A DNA stretch of 64,000 bases, taken from assembly GCF_001592045.1 (NCBI RefSeq), contig NZ_BCWB01000043.1:21688-85687 (forward strand), read 5' to 3'. The translations under genes were made by a program, and so were the position numbers. Each line of letters opens with the position of its first letter. Positions within the stretch are counted from its first letter, which is position 1. Below are positions 1 through 9,290 of this stretch, one piece after another. The notes beneath the pieces are model-generated. The model was not told where the DNA came from, ran no database searches, and saw only the letters and a program-made list of their open reading frames with translations. The DNA is from Thermobifida fusca NBRC 14071 = JCM 3263 (GTDB taxonomy: Bacteria; Actinomycetota; Actinomycetes; Streptosporangiales; Streptosporangiaceae).

Positions 1-1403
1 ATCACGTCGACCTTCCGCACACCCTGGGCGCGTTGCGCGCTTCGGGGCACCGCTACCGGTCAGTCAAAGACGAAATCCGCGAAAATCTCCTGCATCGGAT
101 CCGGTCGGGGGAGGAACGCTTCCCCGGGATCGTGGGGTTCTCTGAAACCGTACTGCCGCAACTCGAACGGGCCCTCCTTGCCCGGCATGACGTGGTGCTC
201 CTGGGTGAACGTGGCCAGGGAAAGACACGGCTGATCCGTACGCTCACGGGTCTGCTGGACGAGTGGAGCCCGGCCGTGGCGGGCTGCGCGCTCAACGACC
301 ACCCCTACGCGCCGGTCTCCCCTCAAGCCCGTCGGATGGTCGCTGAATACGGCGACGACCTGCCTATCGTGTGGCGGCACCGCGACGAGCGGTACAGCGA
401 GAAGCTGGCGACCCCCGACACCAGCGTCGGCGACCTCATCGGCGACATCGACCCGGTCAAACTCGCGGAAGGGCGTAGCCTCGGCGACCCGGAGACGGTG
501 CACTACGGCCTGGTACCGAGGTCGAACCGGGGCGTGTTCTGCATCAACGAGCTGCCTGACCTGGCCGCGCGCGTCCAGGTTGCGCTGTTCAACGTGCTTG
601 AAGAGCGGGACGTGCAGATCCGCGGCTACCAGTTGCGGCTGCCGTTGGACATGCTCGTGGTGGCGAGCGCCAACCCGGAGGACTACACCAACCGGGGCCG
701 GATCATCACCCCGCTCAAGGACCGGTTCGGCGCGGAGATCCGCACCCACTACCCGGTGGAGCTCGACGACGAGATCGCCTTGACCGAACAGGAGAGCCGG
801 CTGTCGCCGGAGGTGCGTGTCCCCCCGCACCTGGTGGAAGCGGTCGCCCGGTTCACCCGGCTGGTGCGCGAGTCCCCGTCCGTGGATGAACGCTCCGGGG
901 TGTCGGCCCGGTTCGCGATCGCCGCAGTGGAGACGGTGGCTGCCTCCGCGGAGCGCCGTGCCGCGATGACTGGCGAGCAGGCGGTGGCGCGGGTCTGCGA
1001 CCTGCCGTGTATTACGGCGGTGCTGCGCGGCAAGGTGGAGTTCGACCTGTCCGAGGAGGGCCGGGAGAACGCGGTCTTGGAGCACTTGCTGAACCGCGCC
1101 GTCTACGACACGTTCCGTCGTGTCTTCAGCGGAGTGGACTTGGGACCGCTCACCGAGCGCTTCTCCTCCGGTGCGGCCGTGGAGTCGGGGGATCTGGTGA
1201 GTGCGGAAGAGCTCCTCGCACGGGTGGGCCCGTTCACCGGGCTGGCGGAGCTCGTCAAGCGGGTCGCCCCGGACAGCGACGACGATCCGGTGTCGGCTCC
1301 CGGCTATGCGGCGGCCGCGGTGGAACTCGCGTTGGAGGGCCTGTATTTGAGCCGGAGGCTGTCGAAGGACACGCTGCCGCACGGGGCCCGGTACCGGATC
1401 TGA
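1..1403 (+). CDS. Mg-chelatase-like AAA+ ATPase, 5' end missing
   Basis: The frame is open from the first base and the codon ending at base 2 cannot be a start, so the true start lies upstream. The first in-window TTG (33) falls inside the conserved N-terminal LRASGHRYRSVK block. A Walker A motif (GERGQGKTR) follows about 50 residues later. A Walker B-like region (FCINELPDL), sensor-1 region (VVASANPEDYTNRG) and arginine-rich LKDRFG segment give the BchI/ChlI order. The family includes Mg-chelatase subunit I and related MoxR-type ATPases that act with a vWA partner. The vWA gene starts 15 bases downstream, so the two form an operon. No chelatase pathway gene is seen here, so a role in metal insertion is not supported. 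A generic ATPase-vWA remodelling pair is the safer reading. Confidence 0.85.
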   Translation, partial: HVDLPHTLGALRASGHRYRSVKDEIRENLLHRIRSGEERFPGIVGFSETVLPQLERALLARHDVVLLGERGQGKTRLIRTLTGLLDEWSPAVAGCALNDHPYAPVSPQARRMVAEYGDDLPIVWRHRDERYSEKLATPDTSVGDLIGDIDPVKLAEGRSLGDPETVHYGLVPRSNRGVFCINELPDLAARVQVALFNVLEERDVQIRGYQLRLPLDMLVVASANPEDYTNRGRIITPLKDRFGAEIRTHYPVELDDEIALTEQESRLSPEVRVPPHLVEAVARFTRLVRESPSVDERSGVSARFAIAAVETVAASAERRAAMTGEQAVARVCDLPCITAVLRGKVEFDLSEEGRENAVLEHLLNRAVYDTFRRVFSGVDLGPLTERFSSGAAVESGDLVSAEELLARVGPFTGLAELVKRVAPDSDDDPVSAPGYAAAAVELALEGLYLSRRLSKDTLPHGARYRI

Positions 1404-1418
1404 CCGGAATAGGCGCAG

Positions 1419-3359
1419 ATGAGCGGATTCCGCTACCGGAGTTACGTGGACGGCCCCGACCCGTTGCGTCCCCCTTTCGACGTGCGTTCCGCGGTGGACG
1501 CGCTGGGGCGTGCGGTGCTGGCCGGTGCGTCGCCCACGCGGGCGCTGCGTGATCTGCTGCGCCGCGGCACCCGCGGGGTGCGCGGACTGGACGAGCTGCT
1601 GCGCCACGTGCGGGAACGGAAGGAGCAGCTCCGCTCGCAGGGCAGGCTGGACGGCACGCTCGCCCAGGCGCGCCGCCTGCTGGACCAGGCCGTGGGCCAG
1701 GAGCGGGCGGTGCTCTTCCCGGATCCGAGCGACGAAGCCCGGCTCCGGGAACGGGAGCTCGACGACCTGCCCGCTGATCCGGCCGCGGCGATCCGGCGAC
1801 TCGCCGGCTACCAGTGGCGCTCTCCGGACGCCCGTCAGACGTTCACCCAGCTCCAGGAGCTGCTGCGCCGCGAAATCCTCGACGCCCAGTTCCGCGGTAT
1901 GCGGCAGGCCATGGCCCGGGGCACGCCTGAGGAGCTGCAGCGGGTGCGCGCCATGCTGGACGCGCTGCACGGGATGCTGGACGCGGACGACCGCGGGGAG
2001 CACACCCAGGCCGACTTCGAGCGGTTCATGGCCGAGTTCGGGGACTTCTTCCCGGACCGTCCGCGTACCCTCGACGAGCTTGTGGACGTGCTGGCCTGCC
2101 GTTCCGCGGCCATGCAGCGGCTCTTCGACTCGCTGACCCCCGAGCAGCGGGCCGAACTGCTGGCGCTTAGCGCGCAGGTCATGCGGGACGCCGGGCTGGC
2201 CGACGCGGTCCAGCGGCTCGGGGAGCGGCTGCGGGCCCGCCGCCCCGACCTGGTCTGGTCCGGCGGGGTCGCGGTCGACGGGGACGCGGAGCTCGGGCTC
2301 GGCGACGCCACCACTGCGGTGGCGGAACTCGCTGACCTGGCTGAACTGGAGGAGGCTCTCGGCCAAGGGTACGCGGGGGCCCGGCTGGACGACATCGACA
2401 CGGCCGCACTACAGCGGGTGCTGGGCCGGTCCGCAGCCGAGGATGTGGCGCGGCTGCGCGCCCTGGAGCGGGAGCTCCGCGACCGGGGCTACCTGTCGGG
2501 GTCGCGCGACCGGGTGCAGCTCACCCCGAAGGCGGTGCGGGCGCTCGGGGAGGTGGCGCTGCGCGACGTACTGTCCGGTGCGGGGCGGCGTCCCGGCACG
2601 CACGACACGCGGGAAGGGGGCCCGGCCGGGGAGCTGACCGGAGCCAGCCGGCCGTGGCGTTTCGGGGACGAGCAGCCGTTGGATGCGGTGCGGACCGCCA
2701 TCAACGCGGTCCGGCGCGGCGCATCCTCTGAAGGCCGCCTCCGGTTGCGCCCCGAGGACATGGAGGTGGCGGAGACTGAGCGGCGCGACGCGGCCGCGGT
2801 GTGCCTCCTCGTGGACTTGTCGTATTCCATGGTGCAGCGCGGTTTGTGGGGGGTGGCCAAGCAGACCGCGTTGGCGCTGCACACGCTGGTGTCCACCCGG
2901 TTTCCGCAGGACGCGGTCCACGTCATCGGGTTCAACGACCATGCCCGGGTCTTGGCTCCCCGCGAGCTGGCGGAGTTGTCGCCGGAACCGGTCCAAGGCA
3001 CGAACCTGCACCACGCGCTGCTGCTTGCCGGACGGCATGTGGACCGGCACCCGGAGTTCGAGCCGGTGGTGCTGGTGGTGACCGACGGGGAGCCGACCGC
3101 GCACCTGGAGGAGGACGGGCTGCCGTACTTCTCGTATCCGCCTTCGCCCCGCACCACAGAGTTGACACTGGCGGAGGTGGACCGGATGACCCGGCGCGGA
3201 GCGCGGATGACAGTGTTCTCCCTGGCGGACGATCCGCGGCTGGAAGAGTTCGTCACCGCGCTCGTGGCCCGCAACGGCGGCCGCGCCCTCCGCCCGGTCG
3301 CCGACCAGTTGGGGTCGTTCGTGGTGCGGGACCTGCTGGCACAACGCTCCCGGTGGTGA
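1419..3359 (+). CDS. vWA-domain protein, partner of the upstream AAA+ ATPase
   Basis: 646 residues. The N-terminal 400 residues are charged and helical without an obvious domain. The C-terminal third is a von Willebrand A domain with the MIDAS signature DLSYS (DxSxS) near residue 465 and a VVTDGEPT strand later, so metal-dependent ligand binding is expected. The architecture matches actinobacterial proteins annotated as Mg-chelatase subunit D-like that always follow an I-like ATPase. The 15-base gap to the ATPase gene supports co-expression. The target of the pair is unknown. The stop codon sits in a short palindrome (3356-3372) that also contains the stop of the convergent lipoprotein gene. 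Confidence 0.85.
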   Translation: MSGFRYRSYVDGPDPLRPPFDVRSAVDALGRAVLAGASPTRALRDLLRRGTRGVRGLDELLRHVRERKEQLRSQGRLDGTLAQARRLLDQAVGQERAVLFPDPSDEARLRERELDDLPADPAAAIRRLAGYQWRSPDARQTFTQLQELLRREILDAQFRGMRQAMARGTPEELQRVRAMLDALHGMLDADDRGEHTQADFERFMAEFGDFFPDRPRTLDELVDVLACRSAAMQRLFDSLTPEQRAELLALSAQVMRDAGLADAVQRLGERLRARRPDLVWSGGVAVDGDAELGLGDATTAVAELADLAELEEALGQGYAGARLDDIDTAALQRVLGRSAAEDVARLRALERELRDRGYLSGSRDRVQLTPKAVRALGEVALRDVLSGAGRRPGTHDTREGGPAGELTGASRPWRFGDEQPLDAVRTAINAVRRGASSEGRLRLRPEDMEVAETERRDAAAVCLLVDLSYSMVQRGLWGVAKQTALALHTLVSTRFPQDAVHVIGFNDHARVLAPRELAELSPEPVQGTNLHHALLLAGRHVDRHPEFEPVVLVVTDGEPTAHLEEDGLPYFSYPPSPRTTELTLAEVDRMTRRGARMTVFSLADDPRLEEFVTALVARNGGRALRPVADQLGSFVVRDLLAQRSRW

Positions 3360-3368
3360 CCGGGCCGG

Positions 3369-4109
3369 TCACTCGGTGGCGGGGAACTCGTCGTAGAGGC
3401 GCCATTCCTCTCCGGTGAAGACCGCGAACAGCCGGTGGTATGGCTCCCCGTTCCGGGTGATGAGCACCGTCCCCCTGTCGGTGGTCGGGTTCTCCTCGTC
3501 GTCGGAGCCTTCGACGTGCACGCACCAGGCTTCGTGGTCCGGGCCGCCTTCACCGGTGGCCTCGCAGTCCAGCGGCAGGTAGCGGTCGGCGAGCCAGGTC
3601 TCCCCTACTTCGGCCAGGGTGGGCGCGGTGATCTCCCAGGCGCTGGGGTCGTCTTTGATGCGGATCGCTTCGTCCAGCCAGTCGGGGCCGGGGCCGTACG
3701 GGTCTTCGATGACGAAGTTCTCCACCAGTTCCCAGTGCTCCCCGTCCGGGGTGGTCAACCGCAGCGCTTCGAACGGCTCAGTGGCGGGCGGGCCGAGGAC
3801 GAACACGGTGCTGTCCCCCACGTCCGCGTACAAGCTGAGGCAGATCCCCTCCCCTCGGATGAGGGAGAATTCTTCCTCTTCACTCAAGGTTTCGCACCGA
3901 CCGGCATAGTCGACGTCGTACTCCCAGGTGTCGGCGATGTGGGCGCGCACCAGTTCGTGGAGGGTCGGCAGCTCGGGGGAGGGGGAAGCCGACGGGGTCG
4001 GCTCGGCGTCGGACTGCGGTGCGGCAGTGTCCTCCTCGCCTTCGCATGCTGCGGTGAACAGGAGGAGGGGAAGGGTGAGCAGGGCCGCGTGGCGGGCAGA
4101 AACGCGCAT
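3369..4109 (-). CDS. Hypothetical secreted lipoprotein
   Basis: 246 residues from ATG at 4109, chosen because AAGGGAG lies just upstream and because the product then begins with a clean lipoprotein signal (MRVSARHAALLTLPLL followed by FTAAC). The cysteine of the TAAC lipobox would be acylated. An acidic, Ser/Pro/Thr-rich linker follows. The rest is an acidic globular domain with scattered Trp and Cys residues that I do not recognise. It is convergent with the vWA gene, with a 9-base gap. An upstream in-frame Met at 4184 would bury the signal peptide and is less likely. No function can be assigned beyond anchoring at the outer face of the membrane. Confidence 0.75.
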   Translation of the reverse strand: MRVSARHAALLTLPLLLFTAACEGEEDTAAPQSDAEPTPSASPSPELPTLHELVRAHIADTWEYDVDYAGRCETLSEEEEFSLIRGEGICLSLYADVGDSTVFVLGPPATEPFEALRLTTPDGEHWELVENFVIEDPYGPGPDWLDEAIRIKDDPSAWEITAPTLAEVGETWLADRYLPLDCEATGEGGPDHEAWCVHVEGSDDEENPTTDRGTVLITRNGEPYHRLFAVFTGEEWRLYDEFPATE

Positions 4110-4361
4110 AGGACTCCCTTGCAGCGGTTCGGACACGGTTCGTGTGGGAACCCCCGCCATCCGGAGGTGCGGGTCGGGGGCCACCCGCTGGATACCCGGC
4201 AGACAGCGCGAGCCGCGGCCTAGCGGAGGCCGGGAGCGGACAGAGCCGGGCGGAAAGGTCCGCGCGGATCATAGGCGGTGGAAGGGACCAGCCGCGACAG
4301 ATGAGCGGGCTGGGGCTGTTGCCGTGGAGGAGCGGCGCCGCAGCGGCTCCGCGCGGGTGAG

Positions 4362-4397
4362 AAGCCGTCCCGGGAGTCGGGCCTCCCGGGACGGCTT
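4362..4397. terminator. Hairpin terminator downstream of metB
   Basis: A perfect 15-bp inverted repeat (AAGCCGTCCCGGGAG and its complement) with a 6-base loop ends six bases from the cystathionine gamma-synthase stop codon. There is no long U tract, which is common for GC-rich actinobacterial terminators. Confidence 0.7.
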
Positions 4398-4402
4398 TCC
4401 GG

Positions 4403-5548
4403 CTACGGCTCCAATGCTTGGAGCAGGTCGTTGACGAGGTCGTCGACGGTTTCGATACCCACGGAGAGCCGGACCAGGTCGCTGGGCACTTCCAGGAGGG
4501 AGCCCGCGGTGGAGGCGTGGGTCATCTTCCCCGGGTGTTCGATCAGCGACTCCACCCCGCCCAAGGATTCAGCGAGGGTGAACACTTTCGTTTTCGCGCA
4601 CACCCGCAACGCGGCTTCCTCCCCGCCGCGCATGCGGAACGACACCATGCCACCGAAGGCGCGCATCTGGTCGACCGCCACCTTGTGGCCGGGGTGGTCG
4701 GGCAGGCCCGGGTAGAGCACTTCGGCGACTTCCGGGTGGCCGACGAGCGCTTCCACGACGCGTTCCGCGTTGGCGCAGTGCCGGTCCATGCGCACGCCGA
4801 GGGTTTTGATGCCGCGCAGGGTCAGCCAGGCGTCGAACGGTCCCGCGACCGCGCCCATCGAGTTCTGGTGGAAGGCGAGGCGCTCTCCCAGTTCCGCGTC
4901 GGCGACCACGAGGGCGCCGCCGACCACGTCGGAGTGGCCGCCCAGGTATTTGGTGGTGGAGTGCACGACCACGTCCGCACCGAGGCTGAGCGGCCGCTGC
5001 AGGTACGGGGAGGCGAAGGTGTTGTCGACCACCAGCAGCGCGTCAGCGGCGTGCGCGATGTCCGCGAGCGCGGCGATGTCCGCAATGTTGAGCAGCGGGT
5101 TGGTGGGGGTTTCCACCCAGATCGCCACGGTTTCCGGGCGGATTGCGGTCCGCACCGCCTCCGGGTTGGACAGGTCGACGGCGTCCCAGCTCACTCCCCA
5201 CCGTTCGAAGACCTTGGAGACGAGGCGGAACGTGCCGCCGTAGGCGTCGTTGGGGATGATGAGGTGGTCGCCGGGTCGGGCGATGGTGCGGAGCAGGGTG
5301 TCCTCTGCGGCCATGCCGGAAGCGAACGCCAGGCCCCGCACCCCGCCTTCCAGCGCGGCCAGGCATTCTTCCAGTGCCGTGCGGGTCGGGTTGGCGGTGC
5401 GGGAGTACTCGTAGCCGCCGCGCAGCCCGCCCACCCCGTCTTGGCGGTAGGTGCTCGTCTGGTAGATGGGGACCACCACGGCCCCGGTCTCGGCGTCTGC
5501 CTCCTGACCGGCGTGGATGGCCAGTGTCTCAAACCCCTCGTAACTCAT
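4403..5548 (-). CDS. metB: Cystathionine gamma-synthase (Cys/Met metabolism PLP enzyme)
   Basis: 381 residues, the usual length for the family. It condenses an activated homoserine ester with cysteine to give cystathionine, the trans-sulfuration route to methionine. The PLP lysine is K200 in HSTTKYLGGHSD. The Asp-Asn pair of VVDNTFASPY (175-176) and the YSRTANPTR block near residue 48 are in place. Family members can also act as cystathionine gamma-lyases and sequence alone does not settle this. A cystathionine beta-synthase gene lies 1 kb upstream on the same strand with one acyltransferase between, so forward or reverse trans-sulfuration is plausible. ATG at 5548 begins the conserved MSYEGFETLAIHAGQ block. 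Confidence 0.92.
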   Translation of the reverse strand: MSYEGFETLAIHAGQEADAETGAVVVPIYQTSTYRQDGVGGLRGGYEYSRTANPTRTALEECLAALEGGVRGLAFASGMAAEDTLLRTIARPGDHLIIPNDAYGGTFRLVSKVFERWGVSWDAVDLSNPEAVRTAIRPETVAIWVETPTNPLLNIADIAALADIAHAADALLVVDNTFASPYLQRPLSLGADVVVHSTTKYLGGHSDVVGGALVVADAELGERLAFHQNSMGAVAGPFDAWLTLRGIKTLGVRMDRHCANAERVVEALVGHPEVAEVLYPGLPDHPGHKVAVDQMRAFGGMVSFRMRGGEEAALRVCAKTKVFTLAESLGGVESLIEHPGKMTHASTAGSLLEVPSDLVRLSVGIETVDDLVNDLLQALEP

Positions 5549-5640
5549 GGCGCCACAGTAGTACCGGCAGTCTCATGTTTTCCTGTCCCACCCCGCTCGG
5601 CCGGGGTTTCCGTGGCTCGGCGGGGCGGTCCGCGCCGGGG

Positions 5641-6315
5641 CTATCCGGCAGCGGGTTCGGTGTCAGCGTCGTCGCGGCGGACGATCACATCGGTGCGGAG
5701 CGGCGGATTCCACCCGGTTTCGGGGTCGTAGCGGCGCACGATGCGGCCGGGCACGCCCGCGATCACGCAGTGGTCGGGGTAGGTGCCGGGGCGCACTACC
5801 GCACCCGCCGCGACCACGCAGTTGCGGCCCAGGTTGACGCCGGGGAGGATCACGGCGTGCGCGCCGATCCAGGATCCGGCGCCGATGCGGACCGGGGCTT
5901 CGGTGGGCCACTGGTAGCCGATGGGGGTGTTGGGGTCGGCGTAGCCGTGGTTTTGGTCGGTGACGTAGACGTAGGGGCCGGTGAAGACGTGGTCTTCGAA
6001 CACGATGGAGCGGTGCGCTACGACGTGCGAGCCGCGACCGATCGTGCACCCGTCACCGATGGTGAGGAGCGGTTTGGGTCCGAGGTCGAGTCCGGGCATG
6101 TATCCGGCGCTGAGGGTGATGTCCGCCCCGATCAGGGTGTGGGAGCCGAGGGCGATCCAGGGTTCCCCGAAGATGGTGGCGGGGGGAAAGGCGATGGAGG
6201 TGCCTTCACCGTAGGCGGCGAAGCGCGCGGCGGCACGTGAGCCGTAGCGGATGTCTGCTTTGCGCCGTGCCCAGGACCAAGCTGTACGCACCATCCAGGA
6301 AAGCAGCCGCGACAC
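5641..6315 (-). CDS. Hexapeptide-repeat acyltransferase
   Basis: 224 residues. The C-terminal half carries left-handed beta-helix repeats (IGAGSWIGAHAVILPGV, LGRNCVVAAGAVV) followed by the GVPGRIVRRYDPETG tail typical of maltose/colanic-acid type O-acetyltransferases. A catalytic-type His is present in the DQNHGYADPN segment, a region usually found in WcaF/NodL relatives. The likely reaction is acetyl transfer from acetyl-CoA to a sugar or small acceptor. It sits between cbs and metB on the same strand, so a homoserine or serine acetyltransferase role is tempting. However, the motifs look more like the sugar acetyltransferases, and the substrate stays open. Confidence 0.75.
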   Translation of the reverse strand: MSRLLSWMVRTAWSWARRKADIRYGSRAAARFAAYGEGTSIAFPPATIFGEPWIALGSHTLIGADITLSAGYMPGLDLGPKPLLTIGDGCTIGRGSHVVAHRSIVFEDHVFTGPYVYVTDQNHGYADPNTPIGYQWPTEAPVRIGAGSWIGAHAVILPGVNLGRNCVVAAGAVVRPGTYPDHCVIAGVPGRIVRRYDPETGWNPPLRTDVIVRRDDADTEPAAG

Positions 6316-6483
6316 GGGGTCGTCTCCGTAATGTACTCGTCAGTAATACTGAGGAAACCCTAGACGACCCGGCTGCCGCTGTTGAGAGGGTGGGCCCGGC
6401 AAAATCCGCTTCCCGCCTCGATGCCACCCAGGACAGGCATGCCTGGCCCATGGCCCGCCCGGCCCTGCTGGGCAGGCCCCTTC

Positions 6484-6530
6484 CCGTGCCCCAGGGCCGT
6501 GGGGAGGGGTCCAGGGCCCTAGGGGCACGG
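6484..6530 (-). terminator. Long hairpin after cbs
   Basis: An inverted repeat of CCGTGCCCC-AGGGCC with GGGCCCT-A-GGGGCACGG, about 15 paired bases with one bulge, lies 40 bases beyond the cystathionine beta-synthase stop. It has no U tract. Probable factor-independent or attenuating terminator. Confidence 0.5.
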
Positions 6531-6569
6531 TTCTGCCAGAACAGCCGCGCGGGGTGGGGCGGGCCGCGG

Positions 6570-7937
6570 TCAGCTCGCTAGGTGGGCGAGCAGGTCTTGG
6601 CGGGTGAGGATTCCCGAAGGCTTGCCGTCCTCGAGCACCACGACCGCTCCCGAGCTTTGGAGCAGTTCCACGCAGCGGCTCACCGGCTCCCCGGAGCCGA
6701 CGACCGGCAGCGGCGGTCTCATGTGCTGCTCCACGGGGTCGCCGAGCTGGGCCCGGCCGTTGAACAGCGCGTCGAGCAGGTCGCGTTCCGCGATGGCGCC
6801 CACCACTTCGGCGGCCATCACCGGGGGTTCCTCCTTCATGACCGGCAGCTGGGAGACCCCGTATTCGCGCATGATGGCGATGGCGGTGCCGACCGTCTCG
6901 TGCGGGTGGGTGTGCACGAACTCGGGCAGGCTGTCGTCCTTGGCGGCGAGGACCTGTCCGGCGGTGGCTTCCTCCGTCTCCGGCTCCAGGAAGCCGTAGT
7001 CGGCCATCCACTCGTCGTTGAAGATCTTGCCAAGGTAGCCGCGGCCGCCGTCGGGCAGGAGCACCACGATGACGTCGTCGGGTCCGGCTTGGGCCGCCAC
7101 CTTGAGCGCGGCTACCACGGCGAGCCCGCACGAGCCGCCGACCAGCAGCGCCTCCTCTTTAGCGAGGCGGCGGGTCATGAGGAAGGAGTCCTTGTCGCTG
7201 ACCGCGATGATCTCGTCGCAGATCTTCGTGTCGTAGGTGGCGGGCCAGATGTCTTCCCCCACGCCCTCCACCAGGTAGGGGCGGCCAGTGCCGCCGGAGT
7301 AGACCGAGCCTTCCGGGTCGGCGCCGATGACCTTCACCCGGCCGTTGGAGACCTCTTTCAGGTAGCGGCCGGTGCCGGTGATCGTGCCGCCGGTGCCGAT
7401 CCCCGCGACGAAGTGGGTGATGCGGCCTTCGGTCTGCTCCCAGATCTCCGGCCCGGTGCTGTAGTAGTGCGACTCCGGGTTGTTGGGGTTGGAGTACTGG
7501 TCGGGTTTCCACGCGCCGGGGATCGTCGCGGCCAGGCGGTCGGAGACCGAGTAGTAGGACTCGGGGTGGTCGGGGGCGACGGTCGTGGGGCAGACCACGA
7601 CTTCGGCCCCGTAGGCGCGCAGCACCGCGAGTTTGTCGGCGCCGACCTTGTCCGGGCAGACGAAGACGCAGCGGTAGCCCTTTTCCGCGGCGACGATCGC
7701 CAGGCCTACACCGGTGTTTCCGGAGGTGGGCTCCACGATCGTGCCGCCTGGTTTGAGGAGGCCCCGCCGTTCGGCGTCTTCGACCATACGCAGGGCGATG
7801 CGGTCTTTCACCGATCCCCCGGGGTTGAAGTACTCCACTTTCGCCAGCACAGTCGGAGCGAGTCCGGCCGTGACTTTCTTCAACCGAACCAGCGGTGTGT
7901 TGCCGACGAGTTCGATCAAAGAGTTGGAGACCCGCAT
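6570..7937 (-). CDS. cbs: Cystathionine beta-synthase with C-terminal CBS domain pair
   Basis: 455 residues. It condenses serine (or acetylserine) with homocysteine or sulfide using PLP. The PLP lysine is K44 in NPGGSVKDR, the substrate loop TSGNTG is at 71-76, and the phosphate loop GTGGTITGTG is at 181-190. Residues from about 340 on form two CBS motifs that usually bind adenosyl ligands. No N-terminal haem domain is present, as usual in bacteria. ATG at 7937 is preferred over the TTG immediately before it; AAGGGAAGAG precedes. Plain cysteine synthase is less likely because that family lacks the CBS pair. Confidence 0.93.
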   Translation of the reverse strand: MRVSNSLIELVGNTPLVRLKKVTAGLAPTVLAKVEYFNPGGSVKDRIALRMVEDAERRGLLKPGGTIVEPTSGNTGVGLAIVAAEKGYRCVFVCPDKVGADKLAVLRAYGAEVVVCPTTVAPDHPESYYSVSDRLAATIPGAWKPDQYSNPNNPESHYYSTGPEIWEQTEGRITHFVAGIGTGGTITGTGRYLKEVSNGRVKVIGADPEGSVYSGGTGRPYLVEGVGEDIWPATYDTKICDEIIAVSDKDSFLMTRRLAKEEALLVGGSCGLAVVAALKVAAQAGPDDVIVVLLPDGGRGYLGKIFNDEWMADYGFLEPETEEATAGQVLAAKDDSLPEFVHTHPHETVGTAIAIMREYGVSQLPVMKEEPPVMAAEVVGAIAERDLLDALFNGRAQLGDPVEQHMRPPLPVVGSGEPVSRCVELLQSSGAVVVLEDGKPSGILTRQDLLAHLAS

Positions 7938-8169
7938 CAACTCTTCCCTTTCCTCCCCTTGGGCCGCCGCGGTGTCGGGGATGCGACGGCGGCCATGGCA
8001 TGCGGTACCGGTACTCCGGTGTCCGTCTGACCCTATACGCCGCTGTACCTGGACCGTTGCGGCGGAGGAGGAGGGAGTGCTGCGCGTCTCGTTTCCGACT
8101 TGCCCCGTTGTATTCGGGTATCACCCGTGATACAGAGACGGTTCTCGCTTCGCGGTGGGAGGCGGTCGC

Positions 8170-9213
8170 ATGGCTCTACGCGCAGCGCAGGCTCGGCGGA
8201 TCATGGCGGCGACCATGTTCGGCGGCGGCGGGTTGACCCTGCTGGCGGCGAGCACCGTCGCCTTGCTTTTTCTGCAGGCCAAGATCGCCGCTCGGACAAT
8301 CGGGGTCACCCCTTGGCAGCGTCCCCGGGTCGACGGGGTCTACGGCGTGGGCGGGGGCGAGCCGCTCACCCTGCTCATGATGGGCGATTCCACTGCCGCG
8401 GGTTTCGCCGTGTCCGATCCTCGGCAGACCCCGCCCGTGCAGTTGGCTTCGGGGCTGTCGGCGGTGGCGGACCGTCCGGTGCGGCTGCGTGACGTCTCGA
8501 AAGTCGGCGCTACCTCGCAGGGACTGCTGGCGCAGTTGGACCGGGTGCGCGGCGAACGGGTGGACCTGGCGGTGATCTTCATCGGCGCCAACGACGTCAT
8601 CGACCGGATCCGCCCCGCGGACGCGGTGTCCCATTTGCGCGTCGTCGTACGGGAGCTGGTGGCCTCCGGTGCGGCAGTGGTGGTGGCCACCTGTCCTGAT
8701 CTCGGCACGGTGCAGCCGATCCCGCAGCCGCTGCGCGCTATTGCGCGGCGGGCGTCCCAGCAGATGGCGGCCGCGCAGACGGTGGCGGTGGTGGAGGAGG
8801 GCGGGAGCACGGTGGCGTTGGGCGACCTCCTCTCGGACGAGTTCTCGCTGTATCCCGAGGAGATGTTCGGTCCGGACCGGTTCCATCCTTCGGCACGCGG
8901 CTACGGGCGGGCGGTGGCCGTGGTACTCCCTGCACTGTGCTCGGCCTTGGGGCTGCTGCCGGAGCCGGTGGAATCGGAGCCGGATGCCGAGGAGGTGCTC
9001 CCGGTGGACCGGGCTGCGGCGGCAGCCGTGGCGGCGGCCGGAAGCGAAGTGCGGCAGGCCGGGCAGGAGGAGCACAGGCGCGGTTCGCTCGGCCTGTGGG
9101 CGCGGCTGCTGCGCCGGGACACGGCCCCCGCAGCAGACACCCACAAACTAGAAACCGATTCCAATTCGGTTAAAGCGACCCCGGCCGCGTCCGTAGGAAG
9201 TCGGATTGGCTAG
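8170..9213 (+). CDS. SGNH/GDSL-family hydrolase, membrane anchored
   Basis: 347 residues from ATG 8170, which has GGGAGG seven bases upstream; a GTG at 8155 overlaps that site and is unlikely. An N-terminal hydrophobic segment (about 15-37) is a signal anchor. The SGNH blocks are complete: GDS with S74, GAND with N141, and DRFH with D237 and H240. Substrates in this family are lipids, acyl esters or carbohydrate esters, and nothing here narrows it. The C-terminal 80 residues are Ala/Glu-rich and probably disordered. It is divergent from cbs. Confidence 0.85.
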   Translation: MALRAAQARRIMAATMFGGGGLTLLAASTVALLFLQAKIAARTIGVTPWQRPRVDGVYGVGGGEPLTLLMMGDSTAAGFAVSDPRQTPPVQLASGLSAVADRPVRLRDVSKVGATSQGLLAQLDRVRGERVDLAVIFIGANDVIDRIRPADAVSHLRVVVRELVASGAAVVVATCPDLGTVQPIPQPLRAIARRASQQMAAAQTVAVVEEGGSTVALGDLLSDEFSLYPEEMFGPDRFHPSARGYGRAVAVVLPALCSALGLLPEPVESEPDAEEVLPVDRAAAAAVAAAGSEVRQAGQEEHRRGSLGLWARLLRRDTAPAADTHKLETDSNSVKATPAASVGSRIG

Positions 9214-9290
9214 CGTTCTGGGTAACGAGGTCGCAGCCGCCCGTGACCTGCGGGTGGACTCCCGTCAGCATCTCCTAGAAAGGCCGAGGC

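Noticed and set aside
60..2366. Long antisense open frame of 768 codons opposite the ATPase/vWA pair
   Set aside because: Composition is Arg/Gly/His/Gln-rich and low in hydrophobic pattern, and it is antisense to two genes with clear motifs. It results from high GC3.
4110..5640. SAM-type riboswitch or S-box near metB
   Set aside because: The 92 bases upstream of metB and its flanks lack the conserved stem-loop sequence elements of any SAM riboswitch class that I can recognise.
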